NCBI RefSeq assembly: GCF_014205165.1
Contig: NZ_JACHMZ010000001.1
Span: forward strand, 3,392,501 to 3,456,500
Length of the DNA: 64,000 nt
Reading direction: 5' to 3'
Source of the DNA: Micromonospora carbonacea
GTDB lineage: Bacteria; Actinomycetota; Actinomycetes; Mycobacteriales; Micromonosporaceae
Shown here piece after piece: positions 1-8,983 of the stretch (its first letter is position 1; each line of letters opens with the position of its first letter). The position numbers were made by a program, and so were the translations under genes. The notes under the pieces are model-generated. The model searched no databases. It saw nothing but the letters and a program-made list of their open reading frames with translations, and was not told the DNA's origin.

Positions 1-92
1 CCGGGGCAGAACATTACCCTGTCCTCTCGCGCCCGCCACATCGGCCCCCCTCCCCCGCCGGGAAAGGCCTTCGACCTGCCCGAATGCCTACC

Positions 93-1073
93 TCAGACGT
101 TGTCGCGCCACCACGGCGTCTCGACGAAGCCCCGCCGGATGGTGAGCAGCACCATGCTGGCCGTCCAGCCCTGCACCCCGTCGAGGCGGCCGAGCGTCCG
201 GGTGGTGAACGCGTGCACGTCGTCGGTGGTGGGCAGGATGACCTCGCAGAACAGCGCGTTGCGGTTGAGGGTGGCCGCGACGTACCGGACGCCCCGGTGG
301 GTGCCCAGCTCGTGCGCGAGGGTGTCGAGGCGGGCCGGGTCGACGGTGATGTTGAAGATGATCTCGGACTCGAAGCCGAGCGCCGGCGCGGAGACCAGCG
401 TGACCACGCTGATGCAGCCCCGGCGCTGGAGCACCTCGAACCGGCGGCGCACGGTGCTCTCGTCGACGCCGAGGGCCTTGGCGACCGCGCGGAAGCTGGC
501 CCGGCCGTCCTCCTGCATGAAGTCGATGATCTTCTCGTCGGCGGCGTCGAAGTGCCCCGGCGCGCACTGGTGCACCTCGACCACGGTGTCGGGCGTGCCC
601 GGCACGACCAGTTGCTGGCCCCAGTCGTGGGAGACCTTGTAGACGTGCAGGGTCAGGTCGGTGTCGCAGCGCTGCACGCCCTCGATCGCCTGGATCTCCT
701 CGACGATCCGGGCGTGCAGCGAGTCGCCCCGCCGCAGGCTCAGCTCGGCGATGATGTCCGCCGGGCCGGTGACCAGGGCCAGGAAGCGCAGGTCGGCCCG
801 GTCGGCGAGCCGGGCCAGCACCCGCTTCTGGGTGCCCGGCTCGCAGGTGATGCGCAGCACGAACAGGTCCGCCGCGCCCGGGTACTCGACGTCGGGCATC
901 ACCGCGACCCGGACGATGCCGTCCCGGAGCAGCTGCTGGCCCCGGCGCGCCACGGTGGTCACCGACGTCTGGCACCGCTCGGCGATCTCGGTCCAGGTGG
1001 CCCGCCCGTCGGCCTGCAACGCCAGGATGATCCGCCGGTCCAGCTCGTCCAGGTGCTCAGGACCGCTGCTCAT
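93..1073 (-). CDS. Double-domain Lrp/AsnC-family transcriptional regulator
   Basis: The 326-residue protein is two Lrp/AsnC units in tandem. A first helix-turn-helix (about residues 8-55) is followed by an AsnC ligand/dimer domain (70-140), then a second helix-turn-helix (about 176-220, with the SxxAVAKALGVDESTVRRR pattern) and a second AsnC domain (232-310). Ordinary Lrp proteins are about 150 residues, so this is a fused duplication, a known actinobacterial variant. It is the last gene of the peptide operon and overlaps the preceding hydrolase gene by 17 bp, so it is translationally coupled to it. By family knowledge it should sense an amino acid or peptide and control this operon; the target is inferred from context only. 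Confidence 0.9.
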   Translation of the reverse strand: MSSGPEHLDELDRRIILALQADGRATWTEIAERCQTSVTTVARRGQQLLRDGIVRVAVMPDVEYPGAADLFVLRITCEPGTQKRVLARLADRADLRFLALVTGPADIIAELSLRRGDSLHARIVEEIQAIEGVQRCDTDLTLHVYKVSHDWGQQLVVPGTPDTVVEVHQCAPGHFDAADEKIIDFMQEDGRASFRAVAKALGVDESTVRRRFEVLQRRGCISVVTLVSAPALGFESEIIFNITVDPARLDTLAHELGTHRGVRYVAATLNRNALFCEVILPTTDDVHAFTTRTLGRLDGVQGWTASMVLLTIRRGFVETPWWRDNV

Positions 1074-1917
1074 CCGCCCCCACCTCGCGTAGGAAGGCGC
1101 GTACCGTCTCGCGCCACAGCTCGGCCTCCTCCACCTGCGGGGAGTGGCCCGACTTCTCGAACACCACCAGCCGTGCGTCGGGGATCAGGTCGACGATGGT
1201 CTGGCTGCTGGCCACCGGGGTGATCCAGTCGTCGCGGCCGACGGTCACCAGCGTCGGGCAGGTGATCCGGTGCAGGTCGGCCTTGATGTCGTACGCGGGC
1301 TGGTTCACCGCGAACGCGTGGTTGTGCGTCTCGTAGCGGTAGAACGTGGCCGCGACCTTGGCCTCGACGGCCGCCGGATCGTAGACGTGGTCGTAGAGCG
1401 GCAGGATCTCCCGCCAGCAGTCCCGCAGGTCGTCATCGTCGCGCACCCGTCCGGTGTTGATGCGGTCCAGCTTGTCGGGGTCGATCTTCACACGGGTGGA
1501 TGCCTCGGCGTTACGCCGGGCGGCCTTCTCGTTCTCGTGGTCGGCGGAGGTGTCGCGCAGCACGAGGGCGGTGAGCCGTTCCGGGTGGCGGATCGCGTAC
1601 TCCATGGCGATGAAGCCGCCGTAGGAGCCGCCGGCCAGGACGAACCGCTCCGCGCCGGCCCACCGCCGCAGCGCGTCGACGTCGGCGACCCACTGCTCGT
1701 GGCTGAACGGCGGCCGGCCCTCGCTGACGCCGCTGCCGCGGGCGTCGAAGACCAGGACGCGGAACGTGTCGGCGAACGGCCGGAACGTGGCGCGGGGCTC
1801 GGCGCGGGAGCCCAGGCCGGGCGCGCCGTGGTGGGCGATGAGCAGCGGAGCGTCCTCGGCGCCGAAGACCTCCACCTCCAGTTCGTTTCCGTTGATCGGC
1901 AGTCGCACGGTGGGCAC
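1057..1917 (-). CDS. Alpha/beta-hydrolase, proline iminopeptidase-like
   Basis: This 286-residue protein has an alpha/beta-hydrolase fold. The oxyanion loop reads HHGAPG near residue 30 (HGGPG in proline iminopeptidases), the nucleophile elbow is GGSYGG at 96-101 (Ser98), an acid lies in VGRDDWITP near 228 and the catalytic His in SGHSPQ near 258. Length and motifs fit family S33 aminopeptidases or related hydrolases. There is no signal peptide, so it acts in the cytoplasm. It sits 22 bp after the M24 protein and overlaps the regulator, in an operon with a dipeptide importer, which favours a peptide substrate. An esterase role cannot be excluded. Confidence 0.8.
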   Translation of the reverse strand: MPTVRLPINGNELEVEVFGAEDAPLLIAHHGAPGLGSRAEPRATFRPFADTFRVLVFDARGSGVSEGRPPFSHEQWVADVDALRRWAGAERFVLAGGSYGGFIAMEYAIRHPERLTALVLRDTSADHENEKAARRNAEASTRVKIDPDKLDRINTGRVRDDDDLRDCWREILPLYDHVYDPAAVEAKVAATFYRYETHNHAFAVNQPAYDIKADLHRITCPTLVTVGRDDWITPVASSQTIVDLIPDARLVVFEKSGHSPQVEEAELWRETVRAFLREVGADEQRS

Positions 1918-1939
1918 TCCTCGGGGACGGGACGACGGT

Positions 1940-3109
1940 TCAGGGGACGGGGATGACGACGTCGTCGAGGGAACGGGGGTAGCTGGTGAAGGGGCGGGCC
2001 CCGGATTCGGTGATCAGCATCGAGTCGGAGATGCGGTAGCCGGCGTGGCCGGGCACGTAGATGCCGGGCTCGTTGGAGACGACCATGCCCTCCTCCAGGA
2101 CGGTCGGGTCGCCGTCGGCCAGCCAGGGCGGCTCGTGCATGCCGAGGCCGATGCCGTGGCCCTGCCGGTGGCGCAGGAACCCGGCCAGGCCGGCGGCGCG
2201 GATCACGTCGAGGCAGTGCCGGTTGGCGTCGGCGCAGACCACTCCCGGGCCGAGGAACTCGGTGCCGGCCTGCTGCGCGGCGCGCACCGCCTCGTAGTAG
2301 CGGCGCTGCGCGGCGCTGGGCTCGCCGAGGAGGAACGTGCGCTCGCCCTCGACGTACCGGCCGCCGACGGCGCAGCCGAGAGAGAGCATGAACGTGTCGC
2401 CGGGGCGCAGCCGGTAGCCCGAGGGCAGGCCGTGCGGGTGGGCGCTGTTGGGGCCGGCGTAGACGAGGCCGCCGGCGAGCAGGGGCACCACCACGACGTC
2501 GGCGTGGTCGGCGTACATCGTGGTGGTGCCGACCCGGGTGACGTGCGCGGCCAGCTCGGCCTCGCTCGGCAGTTCGCCGCCGGCGGCGAGGGCCTGCTCG
2601 ACGAGCTCGCGGCCGGCGACCAGCATGAGGTCGGTGATCCGGGCGGCCTCGGCGTGCAGGGCGATCTCCTCGGGCCGCTTGCGCAGCCGGGCCGTGCCGA
2701 CCACGTCGGCGATCTCCAGCGCGGCGCGGGGCAGGTCCCGGGCGATCTCGGCGACGCGGGCGGCGGCGGTGCTGCCGGGGTGACCGACCCGGCCGGCGAC
2801 GTCGCGCAGGTGGGTGAACGGCGGGACGCGGCCGGGGAACTCCGGGTAGGACACCAGGTCGGCGGCGGCGTGCTGGGCCTGCGCGTGCTCGCGCTCCAGC
2901 TCGGGCAGCAGCAGCCGGGTGGGCCCGTCGACGGGCAGCAGCACGGCCACCGGTCGTTCGCAGGGGTGGTGGAAGAAGCCGGTGAGGTAGGCGACGTCGT
3001 CGGGGTGGTCGGTGAGGACGGCGGCCAGGCCGGCACGGTCGGCGGCGGCGCGCACGTCGTCCTGCACCGACCGGTAGAAGTCCACGGGGAGCCGTTGGGT
3101 CGACAGCAC
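1940..3109 (-). CDS. M24-fold (Xaa-Pro peptidase/creatinase) family protein with altered metal site
   Basis: The 389-residue protein has the creatinase-type N-terminal domain (1-140) and a C-terminal pita-bread domain with SAHPHG (222-227), GHGIGLGMHE (317-326) and NEPGIYVPG (346-354). In metallo-enzymes of the family five ligands (D, D, H, E, E) bind two metals. Here the first Asp is Ser243 (MLSLG), the second is Glu254 (VEGERT) and the last Glu is Ser361 (RISDSM), while His318 and Glu347 remain. It may therefore be a metal-independent, creatinase-like amidinohydrolase or a weak peptidase rather than a true Xaa-Pro dipeptidase. It lies one base after the DppC gene in the same operon. Confidence 0.8.
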   Translation of the reverse strand: MLSTQRLPVDFYRSVQDDVRAAADRAGLAAVLTDHPDDVAYLTGFFHHPCERPVAVLLPVDGPTRLLLPELEREHAQAQHAAADLVSYPEFPGRVPPFTHLRDVAGRVGHPGSTAAARVAEIARDLPRAALEIADVVGTARLRKRPEEIALHAEAARITDLMLVAGRELVEQALAAGGELPSEAELAAHVTRVGTTTMYADHADVVVVPLLAGGLVYAGPNSAHPHGLPSGYRLRPGDTFMLSLGCAVGGRYVEGERTFLLGEPSAAQRRYYEAVRAAQQAGTEFLGPGVVCADANRHCLDVIRAAGLAGFLRHRQGHGIGLGMHEPPWLADGDPTVLEEGMVVSNEPGIYVPGHAGYRISDSMLITESGARPFTSYPRSLDDVVIPVP

Positions 3110-3110
3110 G

Positions 3111-3992
3111 TCAGTTCTCCCGGGTGCGTGGGTTGCGGGCGTCGTTGTAGGCGATGGAGATGAGGGTGGCGGAGACGACGAGGGCGAGCATCGCCAGCGA
3201 GGGGAACAGGGTGGTCCACCAGGCGCTGGACATCGCGCCGGACTGCTGGGCCTCGTAGAGGATCCGGCCCCACGACCAGCTGTTGGGGTCGCCGAGGCCG
3301 AGGAAGGCCAGGCCGGCGGCCGACAGCACGGCCCGGGAGGCGGTGAGCACGACCGACACCACGATGACGGGGGCGACGGCGGGCACCAGGTGCCGGCGGA
3401 TGATCCACAGCCAGGAGCCGCCGGTGAGCCGGGCGGCGTCGACGTAGGGCAGCCGGACCACGGCCAGGGCCTGGGAGCGGACCACGCGGGCCACCTCCGG
3501 CCAGGAGAACAGGGCGATGACCACGACCACCGTGGCGAGGCTGGGCCCGGCCAGGGCGGCGACGAGGATCATCAGGGGCAGGACGGGCAGTGACAGGGCC
3601 AGGTCGACGACCGGGCCGACCACGGCGTCGACCCTCGGGAAGTACGCGCCGAGCACCGCGACGAGCACGCCGATGACGATGGCCAGGGCGGAGGAGAGCG
3701 CGGCGACGAGCATGCTGATCCGGGTGCCCCAGACGACCTCGGCGAAGATGTCGCGGCCGAGGTTGTCGGTGCCGAACCAGTGCTGCCCGGACGGTGGGGT
3801 GAGCACCGCCGGGCCGTAGCCGCCGGGGTAGTCGGCGATGAGCGGGGCGGCGACCGCGACGACGACGAGGGCGGCGAGCACGGCGAGGGAGGCCAGGCCC
3901 AGCGGGTTGCGGCGGAACGCGGTCCAGGTGGCGCTCGCGGCGGTCGGCTCGTCGGCGACGACCTGGTCGAGGGCGATGCCGGTGGCGGTCAC
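3111..3992 (-). CDS. dppC: Dipeptide ABC transporter permease, DppC type
   Basis: This 293-residue inner-membrane permease has a short cytoplasmic N-terminus, a first membrane helix near residues 30-52, and the family's periplasmic signature FGTDNLGRDIF. The later helices include the EAA-type loop (VDAARLTGGSWLWIIRRHL) that contacts the ATPase. The GTG start at 3992 overlaps the stop of the DppB gene in a GTGA arrangement, which fixes the start. It pairs with DppB to carry short peptides delivered by the lipoprotein encoded at 4959-6548, powered by the ATPases at 7958-9995. Confidence 0.92.
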   Translation of the reverse strand: MTATGIALDQVVADEPTAASATWTAFRRNPLGLASLAVLAALVVVAVAAPLIADYPGGYGPAVLTPPSGQHWFGTDNLGRDIFAEVVWGTRISMLVAALSSALAIVIGVLVAVLGAYFPRVDAVVGPVVDLALSLPVLPLMILVAALAGPSLATVVVVIALFSWPEVARVVRSQALAVVRLPYVDAARLTGGSWLWIIRRHLVPAVAPVIVVSVVLTASRAVLSAAGLAFLGLGDPNSWSWGRILYEAQQSGAMSSAWWTTLFPSLAMLALVVSATLISIAYNDARNPRTREN

Positions 3993-4954
3993 TGGGTCCT
4001 CACCCTCGGGTCGAGCAGGCCGTACGCCAGGTCGGTGAGCACGTTGGCGAGCACGACGGTCGCGGCGAGCAGGACGAACGCGCCCTGCAGGACGGGGTAG
4101 TCGAGCTGGGTGACCGCCTCGTAGATGCCCCGGCCGATGCCCGGGTAGGCGAAGACGGTCTCGGTGAGCACCGCGCCGCCCACGAGGAAGCCCAGTTGCA
4201 GGCCGACCAGGGTGGTGGTGGGCAGCAGCGCGTTGCGCAGGGCGTGCTTCCACACCACCTTGCGGTGGGGCAGGCCCTTGGCGGTGGCCAGGACGCAGTA
4301 GTCCTCGCCGAGGGAGTCGATGAGGGTGGCCCGCAGGGCCAGCACGTAGGAGCCGAGCTGCACCAGGACCAGGCTGGCGCAGGGCAGCACCAGGTGGGCG
4401 GCCACGTCGAGGTACCACCGCCCGCCGTAGACGCCGGGGCTGTACGCGCCGCCGATGGGCAGCCACCGCAGTTGGAGGCCGAACAGGAACAGCAGGGCGA
4501 TCGCGACGCTGGGCACGAAGACCGACTGGCCGACGACGCCGCCGACCTGGACGAGCCGGTCGAGCAGGCCGCTGGGGCGGGTCGCCGCCAGCACCCCGAG
4601 GGGGATGCCGACGGCGACCGTCACCAGCAGGGAGGACCCGGTGAGCAGCAGGGTCCACGGGAGGCGTTCCAGCAGCACGTCGGTCACCGGAACGGACTGG
4701 GTGATGGAGACCCCGAGGTTGCCCTGGACGAGCTGCCACAGGTACTTGCCGTACTGGACGAGCAGGGGCTCGTCGAGGCCGTACTGGCGCAGCAGGATCG
4801 CCTGGGTCTGCGGGGTCATGTTGGGGGTGGCGACGGCGAGCGCCGGGTTGCCGGGCAGCAGCCGCAGCAGCAGGAAGGTGATCGTGGTGGCGAACCAGAG
4901 CGTCAGGACCGCCCGTCCGAGCCGCCGCGCGACGAAGCCGACAACCGGTGGCAT
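3989..4954 (-). CDS. dppB: Dipeptide ABC transporter permease, DppB type
   Basis: The 321-residue permease begins with a membrane helix (about 8-30) and the family motif LLRLLPGNPA, followed by the long periplasmic loop typical of DppB/OppB (Q.QAILLRQYGLDEPL). The C-terminal half carries the EAA loop (DYCVLATAKGLPHRKVVWKHALRNALLP) that docks on the ATPases. It starts four bases after the binding-protein stop and its stop overlaps the DppC start. It forms the membrane channel with DppC. Confidence 0.93.
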   Translation of the reverse strand: MPPVVGFVARRLGRAVLTLWFATTITFLLLRLLPGNPALAVATPNMTPQTQAILLRQYGLDEPLLVQYGKYLWQLVQGNLGVSITQSVPVTDVLLERLPWTLLLTGSSLLVTVAVGIPLGVLAATRPSGLLDRLVQVGGVVGQSVFVPSVAIALLFLFGLQLRWLPIGGAYSPGVYGGRWYLDVAAHLVLPCASLVLVQLGSYVLALRATLIDSLGEDYCVLATAKGLPHRKVVWKHALRNALLPTTTLVGLQLGFLVGGAVLTETVFAYPGIGRGIYEAVTQLDYPVLQGAFVLLAATVVLANVLTDLAYGLLDPRVRTQ

Positions 4955-4958
4955 GTGC

Positions 4959-6548
4959 TCAGCCGACCTTCCGCGCGTTCGCCAGGGACTGCGGGTCGAC
5001 CACCGACAGCAGCTCGCTGGGCTTGACCACGAAGCCGTCCCACTTGTCGCTGTGCGCGACGTAGAGGTTCTGCATGTACATGACGTTGTCGTAGACGTTG
5101 TCGTGCACGAGGGTGGCGGCCTGCCAGATCAGGTCCTTCTGGGCGGCCTTGTCGGTGGTCGCGGTGGCCTTGGTGATCAGCGCGCTCAGCGCCGGGTCGT
5201 CGACCTTGGTGTAGTTGATGGCGCCGTCGGGCAGGAACGTCAGGGCCATGTTGGTGGCTGGGTCGTCCATGATGGCGAAGTTGCCGGCGTAGATGTCGTA
5301 CTCGCCGGCGGCGGTCTTGGCCAGGTAGGTGTTGCGGTCCATGCCCTGCAGCTCGATGGTGATGCCGGCCTGGGCGGCGTTGTCCTTGACCAGCTGCGCC
5401 CACTGCGAGGTGACGGCGTCCTGGAGCGAGTAGATCATCGTGAGCGGGCGCAGGGTGCCGACGCCGGACTCGGTGACCAGCTTGCGGGCCAGCGCCGGGT
5501 CGAAGGCGTACTCCTTGAGGTCGGGCTTGACGAAGTCCTTGAGCACCGGCGGGATGGGGCTGGAGCCGGTGGTGACCGCCTGGCCCTGGAGCACGACGGA
5601 GCGGATGGCCTCGTAGTCGACGGCGTGGGCGAGGGCCTGCCGCACCTTGAGGTTGTCCAGGGGCTTGCGGGTCATGTTGTACGTCATGTGGGCGTACCCG
5701 AGGCCCGGCACCTCCTGGACCTTGACGCCGGGGGTCGACTGGAGGGTCTTGACCTGGGCCGGGGGCAGGGCGTTGGCGATGAGGTCCACGTCGCCGTTGC
5801 GCAGGGCGAGGATCTCGGTGTTGACGTCGGGGTAGACCCGGTAGACGACCTTCGCCACGTTGGGGGTGCCGGCGGGGGCCATCGGGTACGGGGTGACCCG
5901 TTCCAGGGTGTAGCTCTGGCCCTTGGCGACGGTGGTGAGCTTGAACGGCCCGGCGCTGACCCAGTCGCTGTTGTTGGCGAAGGTGCCCGCGTCGGGGGCC
6001 TTCTCGAAGACGTGCTTGGGCACGACGTTCATCCAGAAGCCGACCTCGTCGACGACGGTGGCGTCGGGCCGCTTGAGCTTGAGCTCGACGCGGGTGGCCG
6101 TCGGGGCGGAGGCGGACTCGACGTTGGCGAGCTGGCCGTAGACGACGTTGCCGGCGGGCTTCTTCGTCATGATCGTGTTGATGGTGTACGCGACGTCGGC
6201 GGCGCTGACGGCGGTGCCGTCGCTCCACTTCATGTCGCCGCGCAGCTCGTAGAAGCCGGTGGTGGGGTCGCTGTAGCCGCGGTCGGCGGCCAGGTACGGC
6301 TGCTTGGCGCCGTTGGCGTCGATGGTGAGCAGCCGCGGGTACATCAGGTTGGTGATCCAGCCGTCGGTGCGGCTGTTGCCCAGCAGCGGGTTGAAGTTGA
6401 CCACGTCGGTGGTGGTGGCGACGGTGAGGGTGGCGTTCTTGTCGCCGCCCTGGCCGGCCGATTCGCTCGGCGCGCTGGGGCTGCAGGCTGCCGTCGCGGC
6501 CACCGCGGCGAGCGCGGTGGCGGCGACGAGGGGTAGGCGGAGACGCAT
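4959..6548 (-). CDS. dppA: Dipeptide ABC transporter substrate-binding lipoprotein
   Basis: The 529-residue protein has a lipoprotein signal peptide ending in the lipobox TAAC (Cys near residue 22) and a family 5 solute-binding fold. It shows the usual segments: D.V.FNPLLGN near 55, the KWSDGTAVSAADVAYT motif near 115, and repeated lobe-crossing strands. The ATG at 6548 overlaps the TGA of the upstream dipeptidase gene by one base, so translation is coupled; a longer in-frame extension upstream is out-of-frame reading of that gene. It should capture di- or oligopeptides outside the cell for DppBCDF. Confidence 0.93.
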   Translation of the reverse strand: MRLRLPLVAATALAAVAATAACSPSAPSESAGQGGDKNATLTVATTTDVVNFNPLLGNSRTDGWITNLMYPRLLTIDANGAKQPYLAADRGYSDPTTGFYELRGDMKWSDGTAVSAADVAYTINTIMTKKPAGNVVYGQLANVESASAPTATRVELKLKRPDATVVDEVGFWMNVVPKHVFEKAPDAGTFANNSDWVSAGPFKLTTVAKGQSYTLERVTPYPMAPAGTPNVAKVVYRVYPDVNTEILALRNGDVDLIANALPPAQVKTLQSTPGVKVQEVPGLGYAHMTYNMTRKPLDNLKVRQALAHAVDYEAIRSVVLQGQAVTTGSSPIPPVLKDFVKPDLKEYAFDPALARKLVTESGVGTLRPLTMIYSLQDAVTSQWAQLVKDNAAQAGITIELQGMDRNTYLAKTAAGEYDIYAGNFAIMDDPATNMALTFLPDGAINYTKVDDPALSALITKATATTDKAAQKDLIWQAATLVHDNVYDNVMYMQNLYVAHSDKWDGFVVKPSELLSVVDPQSLANARKVG

Positions 6549-7756
6549 CAGACCCAGACCTCCTCGAGGACGCGGATGGTGTTGCCACCGATGACCTTGC
6601 GGATCTCGTCGTCGGAGTAGTCGTGGGCCACGAGCCACCCGATGATGTTGTAGAAGCACTCGGCGGGGTTCTCCAGGCCGTCGACGTACTCGACCTTGGG
6701 GTACTCGACGCGGCCGTGGGCCTCCTTGGTGGACAGGTTCGCCGCGAAGGCGTCGTGCAGCCCGACGTGGTCGCCGAAGAGGGTGTCGGGGCCGAAGGCC
6801 ACGTGGTCGATGCCGATGAGGTCGACCGCGTGGACGAAGTGGTCCATGACCGATTCCAGGCTGTGCCGGGGGTGGGCCGGGGACAGGGTGGTGTGCGGGG
6901 CGGCCTCCAGGCCGAGCACCCCGCCGCGCTCGGCGCAGGCGGCGATGACCGCGTCGGGCTTCATCCGGTTGGTCGGCCACACCTCGCGGGAGCCGCAGTG
7001 GGTGATGAACACCGGCTTGGTGGACTTCTGGATCACGTCCATGGCGGTGCGGTCGCCGGAGTGGGAGATGTCGATGGCCAGGCCGAGCTTGTTCATGCGT
7101 TCGACGGCCCGCTCGCCGAAGTAGGTCAGGCCGCCGTCGCCGCGCTCCTTGAGGCCGCCGCCGAGCATGTTGGCCTCGGAGTAGGCGATGCCGATCTGCC
7201 GGACGCCGAAGCCGTAGAGCACGTCGAGGCGGTCGACCTCGTTCTCGATCATGGTGGCGGCTTCGAGGGCGAACACGTGCGCGAGCCGGCCGGTCTCGTG
7301 GGCGTGGTAGATGTCCTTGAGCGACTCGGCCTTGATCACGTAGTCCTGGTGGGCGATGTCGGCCATCCGCACGCCGAGGTCGAACAGCACGTCGGTGTAC
7401 TTCCAGCCGGCGTCGCTGGAGATGCAGCAGGTGCCGTCCATGCCGTTGTCGAACACGGCGGTCATGCCGGAGCGGGACAGGCCGAGGTAGCCGGTGGGTT
7501 CGCGGCCGGCCCGGATGTGCTCGCGGAGCTGGCCCATGTCCTCGGGGAAGACCTGGACGTGGTCGTGCAGCGAGATGACGATCTCGTCGCGCAGCAGCCG
7601 CTGCGTGCGTTCCCGCTGGCTGTCGGAGAGGTCGAGGCCGGCGTAGGCCGGCACCCGGCCGATCTGCTCGGCGTACCGGAACTTCTTGAAGTCCTTGCCG
7701 GCCTCCAGGTAGTCGTACGCCGTGTAGCCGGTGTAGCGCTTCGCCTGTTCAAGCAT
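6548..7756 (-). CDS. Membrane-dipeptidase (family M19) metallopeptidase
   Basis: The 402-residue protein carries M19 (renal dipeptidase) landmarks: the first metal-ligand region (ISLHDHV), a bridging-glutamate segment, the SEAN.LGGG loop, LAIDISHSGDRT, FITHCGSR and the C-terminal GIDHVAFGPD. It lacks a signal peptide and so probably cleaves dipeptides after import. It is the first gene of the seven-gene peptide operon. Its ATG at 7756 is preceded by an AAAGGG ribosome site. Some M19 members act on beta-lactams or D-amino-acid dipeptides, so the exact substrate is open. Confidence 0.9.
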   Translation of the reverse strand: MLEQAKRYTGYTAYDYLEAGKDFKKFRYAEQIGRVPAYAGLDLSDSQRERTQRLLRDEIVISLHDHVQVFPEDMGQLREHIRAGREPTGYLGLSRSGMTAVFDNGMDGTCCISSDAGWKYTDVLFDLGVRMADIAHQDYVIKAESLKDIYHAHETGRLAHVFALEAATMIENEVDRLDVLYGFGVRQIGIAYSEANMLGGGLKERGDGGLTYFGERAVERMNKLGLAIDISHSGDRTAMDVIQKSTKPVFITHCGSREVWPTNRMKPDAVIAACAERGGVLGLEAAPHTTLSPAHPRHSLESVMDHFVHAVDLIGIDHVAFGPDTLFGDHVGLHDAFAANLSTKEAHGRVEYPKVEYVDGLENPAECFYNIIGWLVAHDYSDDEIRKVIGGNTIRVLEEVWV

Positions 7757-7776
7757 CCGCGTGGGTCCCTTTCAGA

Positions 7777-7791
7777 TTCGCGGCCCGCGAA
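7777..7791. promoter_or_regulatory. Perfect 15-bp palindrome upstream of the peptide operon
   Basis: TTCGCGG-C-CCGCGAA is a perfect inverted repeat with a one-base centre, 20 bp upstream of the M19 start and inside the 201-bp divergent region between the two halves of the transporter locus. It could be an operator (for example of the Lrp-like protein encoded in the operon) or a leader hairpin. No clear -10/-35 pair could be assigned in this region. Confidence 0.4.
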
Positions 7792-7957
7792 GAAGGGGCG
7801 CGGCCGCCGGGGTCGGCGCCCAGAACCGGCGCGACCGATTAGAGGGTTGCAATGATTCGGCACGGAAGTCAAGATGCAGTTCAGGAACAGGCACGGATGA
7901 CCGTCACAGCGGGGATTACCGGCACGGGCGTCCGTTATGCGTAGCTGGAGGCCCGCG

Positions 7958-8983
7958 GTGAATCAGCCAGACGCCCCAACCACCGCCCCACCGGACGGAG
8001 GAGGACAGGCCCTGTCGGTACGCGGGCTGTCCGTGACCTTCGCCACCCGGCGCGGCGACGTGCCCGCCGCCGTGGACGTCGACCTCGACGTCGCCGCCGG
8101 CGAACTGGTCGCGCTGCTCGGCGAGTCGGGCTCCGGCAAGTCGGTCACCGCGAAGGCGATCATGGGGCTGCACCCGCCGACCGTGCGCGTCGAGGCCGAC
8201 CGGATCGCGCTCGGCGGCACCGACCTCACCACGCTCACCGAGGCTGGCCGCCGGGCCGTGCGCGGCAACCGGATGAGCATGGTCTTCCAGGACGCCCTGT
8301 CCGCCCTGAACCCGGTGCTCAGCATCGGTGACCAGCTCGGCGAGCTGTTCCGCACCCATCGCGGCGCCTCCCGCAAGCAGGCCCGCGCCGCCGCCGTCGA
8401 CCTGCTCGCCCAGGTCGGCATCCCCGCCCCGGCCCGCCGGGTCGACGAGTATCCGCACCAGTTCTCCGGCGGGATGCGCCAGCGCATCCTCATCGCGATG
8501 GCCATCGCCCTGCGCCCCGAGCTGATCATCGCCGACGAGCCGACCACCGCCCTCGACGTCACCGTCCAGGCGCAGATCCTGGAGCTGCTCAACGGGCTGC
8601 GCCGGGACCTCGGCGTCGGCATCCTGCTGATCACCCACGACCTCGGCGTCGTCTCCGAGGTCGCCGACCGGGTGGTGGTCATGTACGCCGGGCGGGTCGT
8701 GGAGACGGGCGCCACCGCCGAGGTCCTCGGCGCGCCCGCCCACCCGTACACCGACGCCCTGCTGCGCTCCGTGCCCCAGGCCCACCAGCGCGGCGACGAC
8801 CTGTACGCCATCCCCGGCACCCCGCCCAACCCGGCCCGCAAGCCGCCCGGCTGCGCGTTCCACCCCCGCTGCGACCGGGTCGTCGAGCGGTGCCGCACCG
8901 AACGCCCCGCGCTGAGGGTCACCGGCGGCCGCGCCGCCGCCTGCCACCGCACCGAGGAGTTGTCGCATGCCATCACCGGCTGA
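7958..8983 (+). CDS. dppD: Dipeptide ABC transporter ATP-binding protein, DppD type
   Basis: This 341-residue ATPase has Walker A GESGSGKS (55-62), the signature FSGGMRQR, Walker [13 protein letters not shown] and the H-loop LITHDLG. It also has the C-terminal oligopeptide-transporter extension with paired cysteines ([14 protein letters not shown]), which in this family can bind an iron-sulfur cluster. The GTG at 7958 is chosen because a GGAGG box (7947-7951) lies six bases upstream; an ATG at 7937 has no such site. It is divergent from the rest of the transporter operon and overlaps the next ATPase gene. Confidence 0.92.
   Translation: MNQPDAPTTAPPDGGGQALSVRGLSVTFATRRGDVPAAVDVDLDVAAGELVALLGESGSGKSVTAKAIMGLHPPTVRVEADRIALGGTDLTTLTEAGRRAVRGNRMSMVFQDALSALNPVLSIGDQLGELFRTHRGASRKQARAAAVDLLAQVGIPAPARRVDEYPHQFSGGMRQRILIAMAIALRPELIIADEPTTALDVTVQAQILELLNGLRRDLGVGILLITHDLGVVSEVADRVVVMYAGRVVETGATAEVLGAPAHPYTDALLRSVPQAHQRGDDLYAIPGTPPNPARKPPGCAFHPRCDRVVERCRTERPALRVTGGRAAACHRTEELSHAITG

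Noticed and set aside
3993..4739. N-terminal extension of the DppC permease
   Set aside because: It is Arg/Pro-rich out-of-frame reading of the DppB gene. The GTG at 3992 gives the normal family length.
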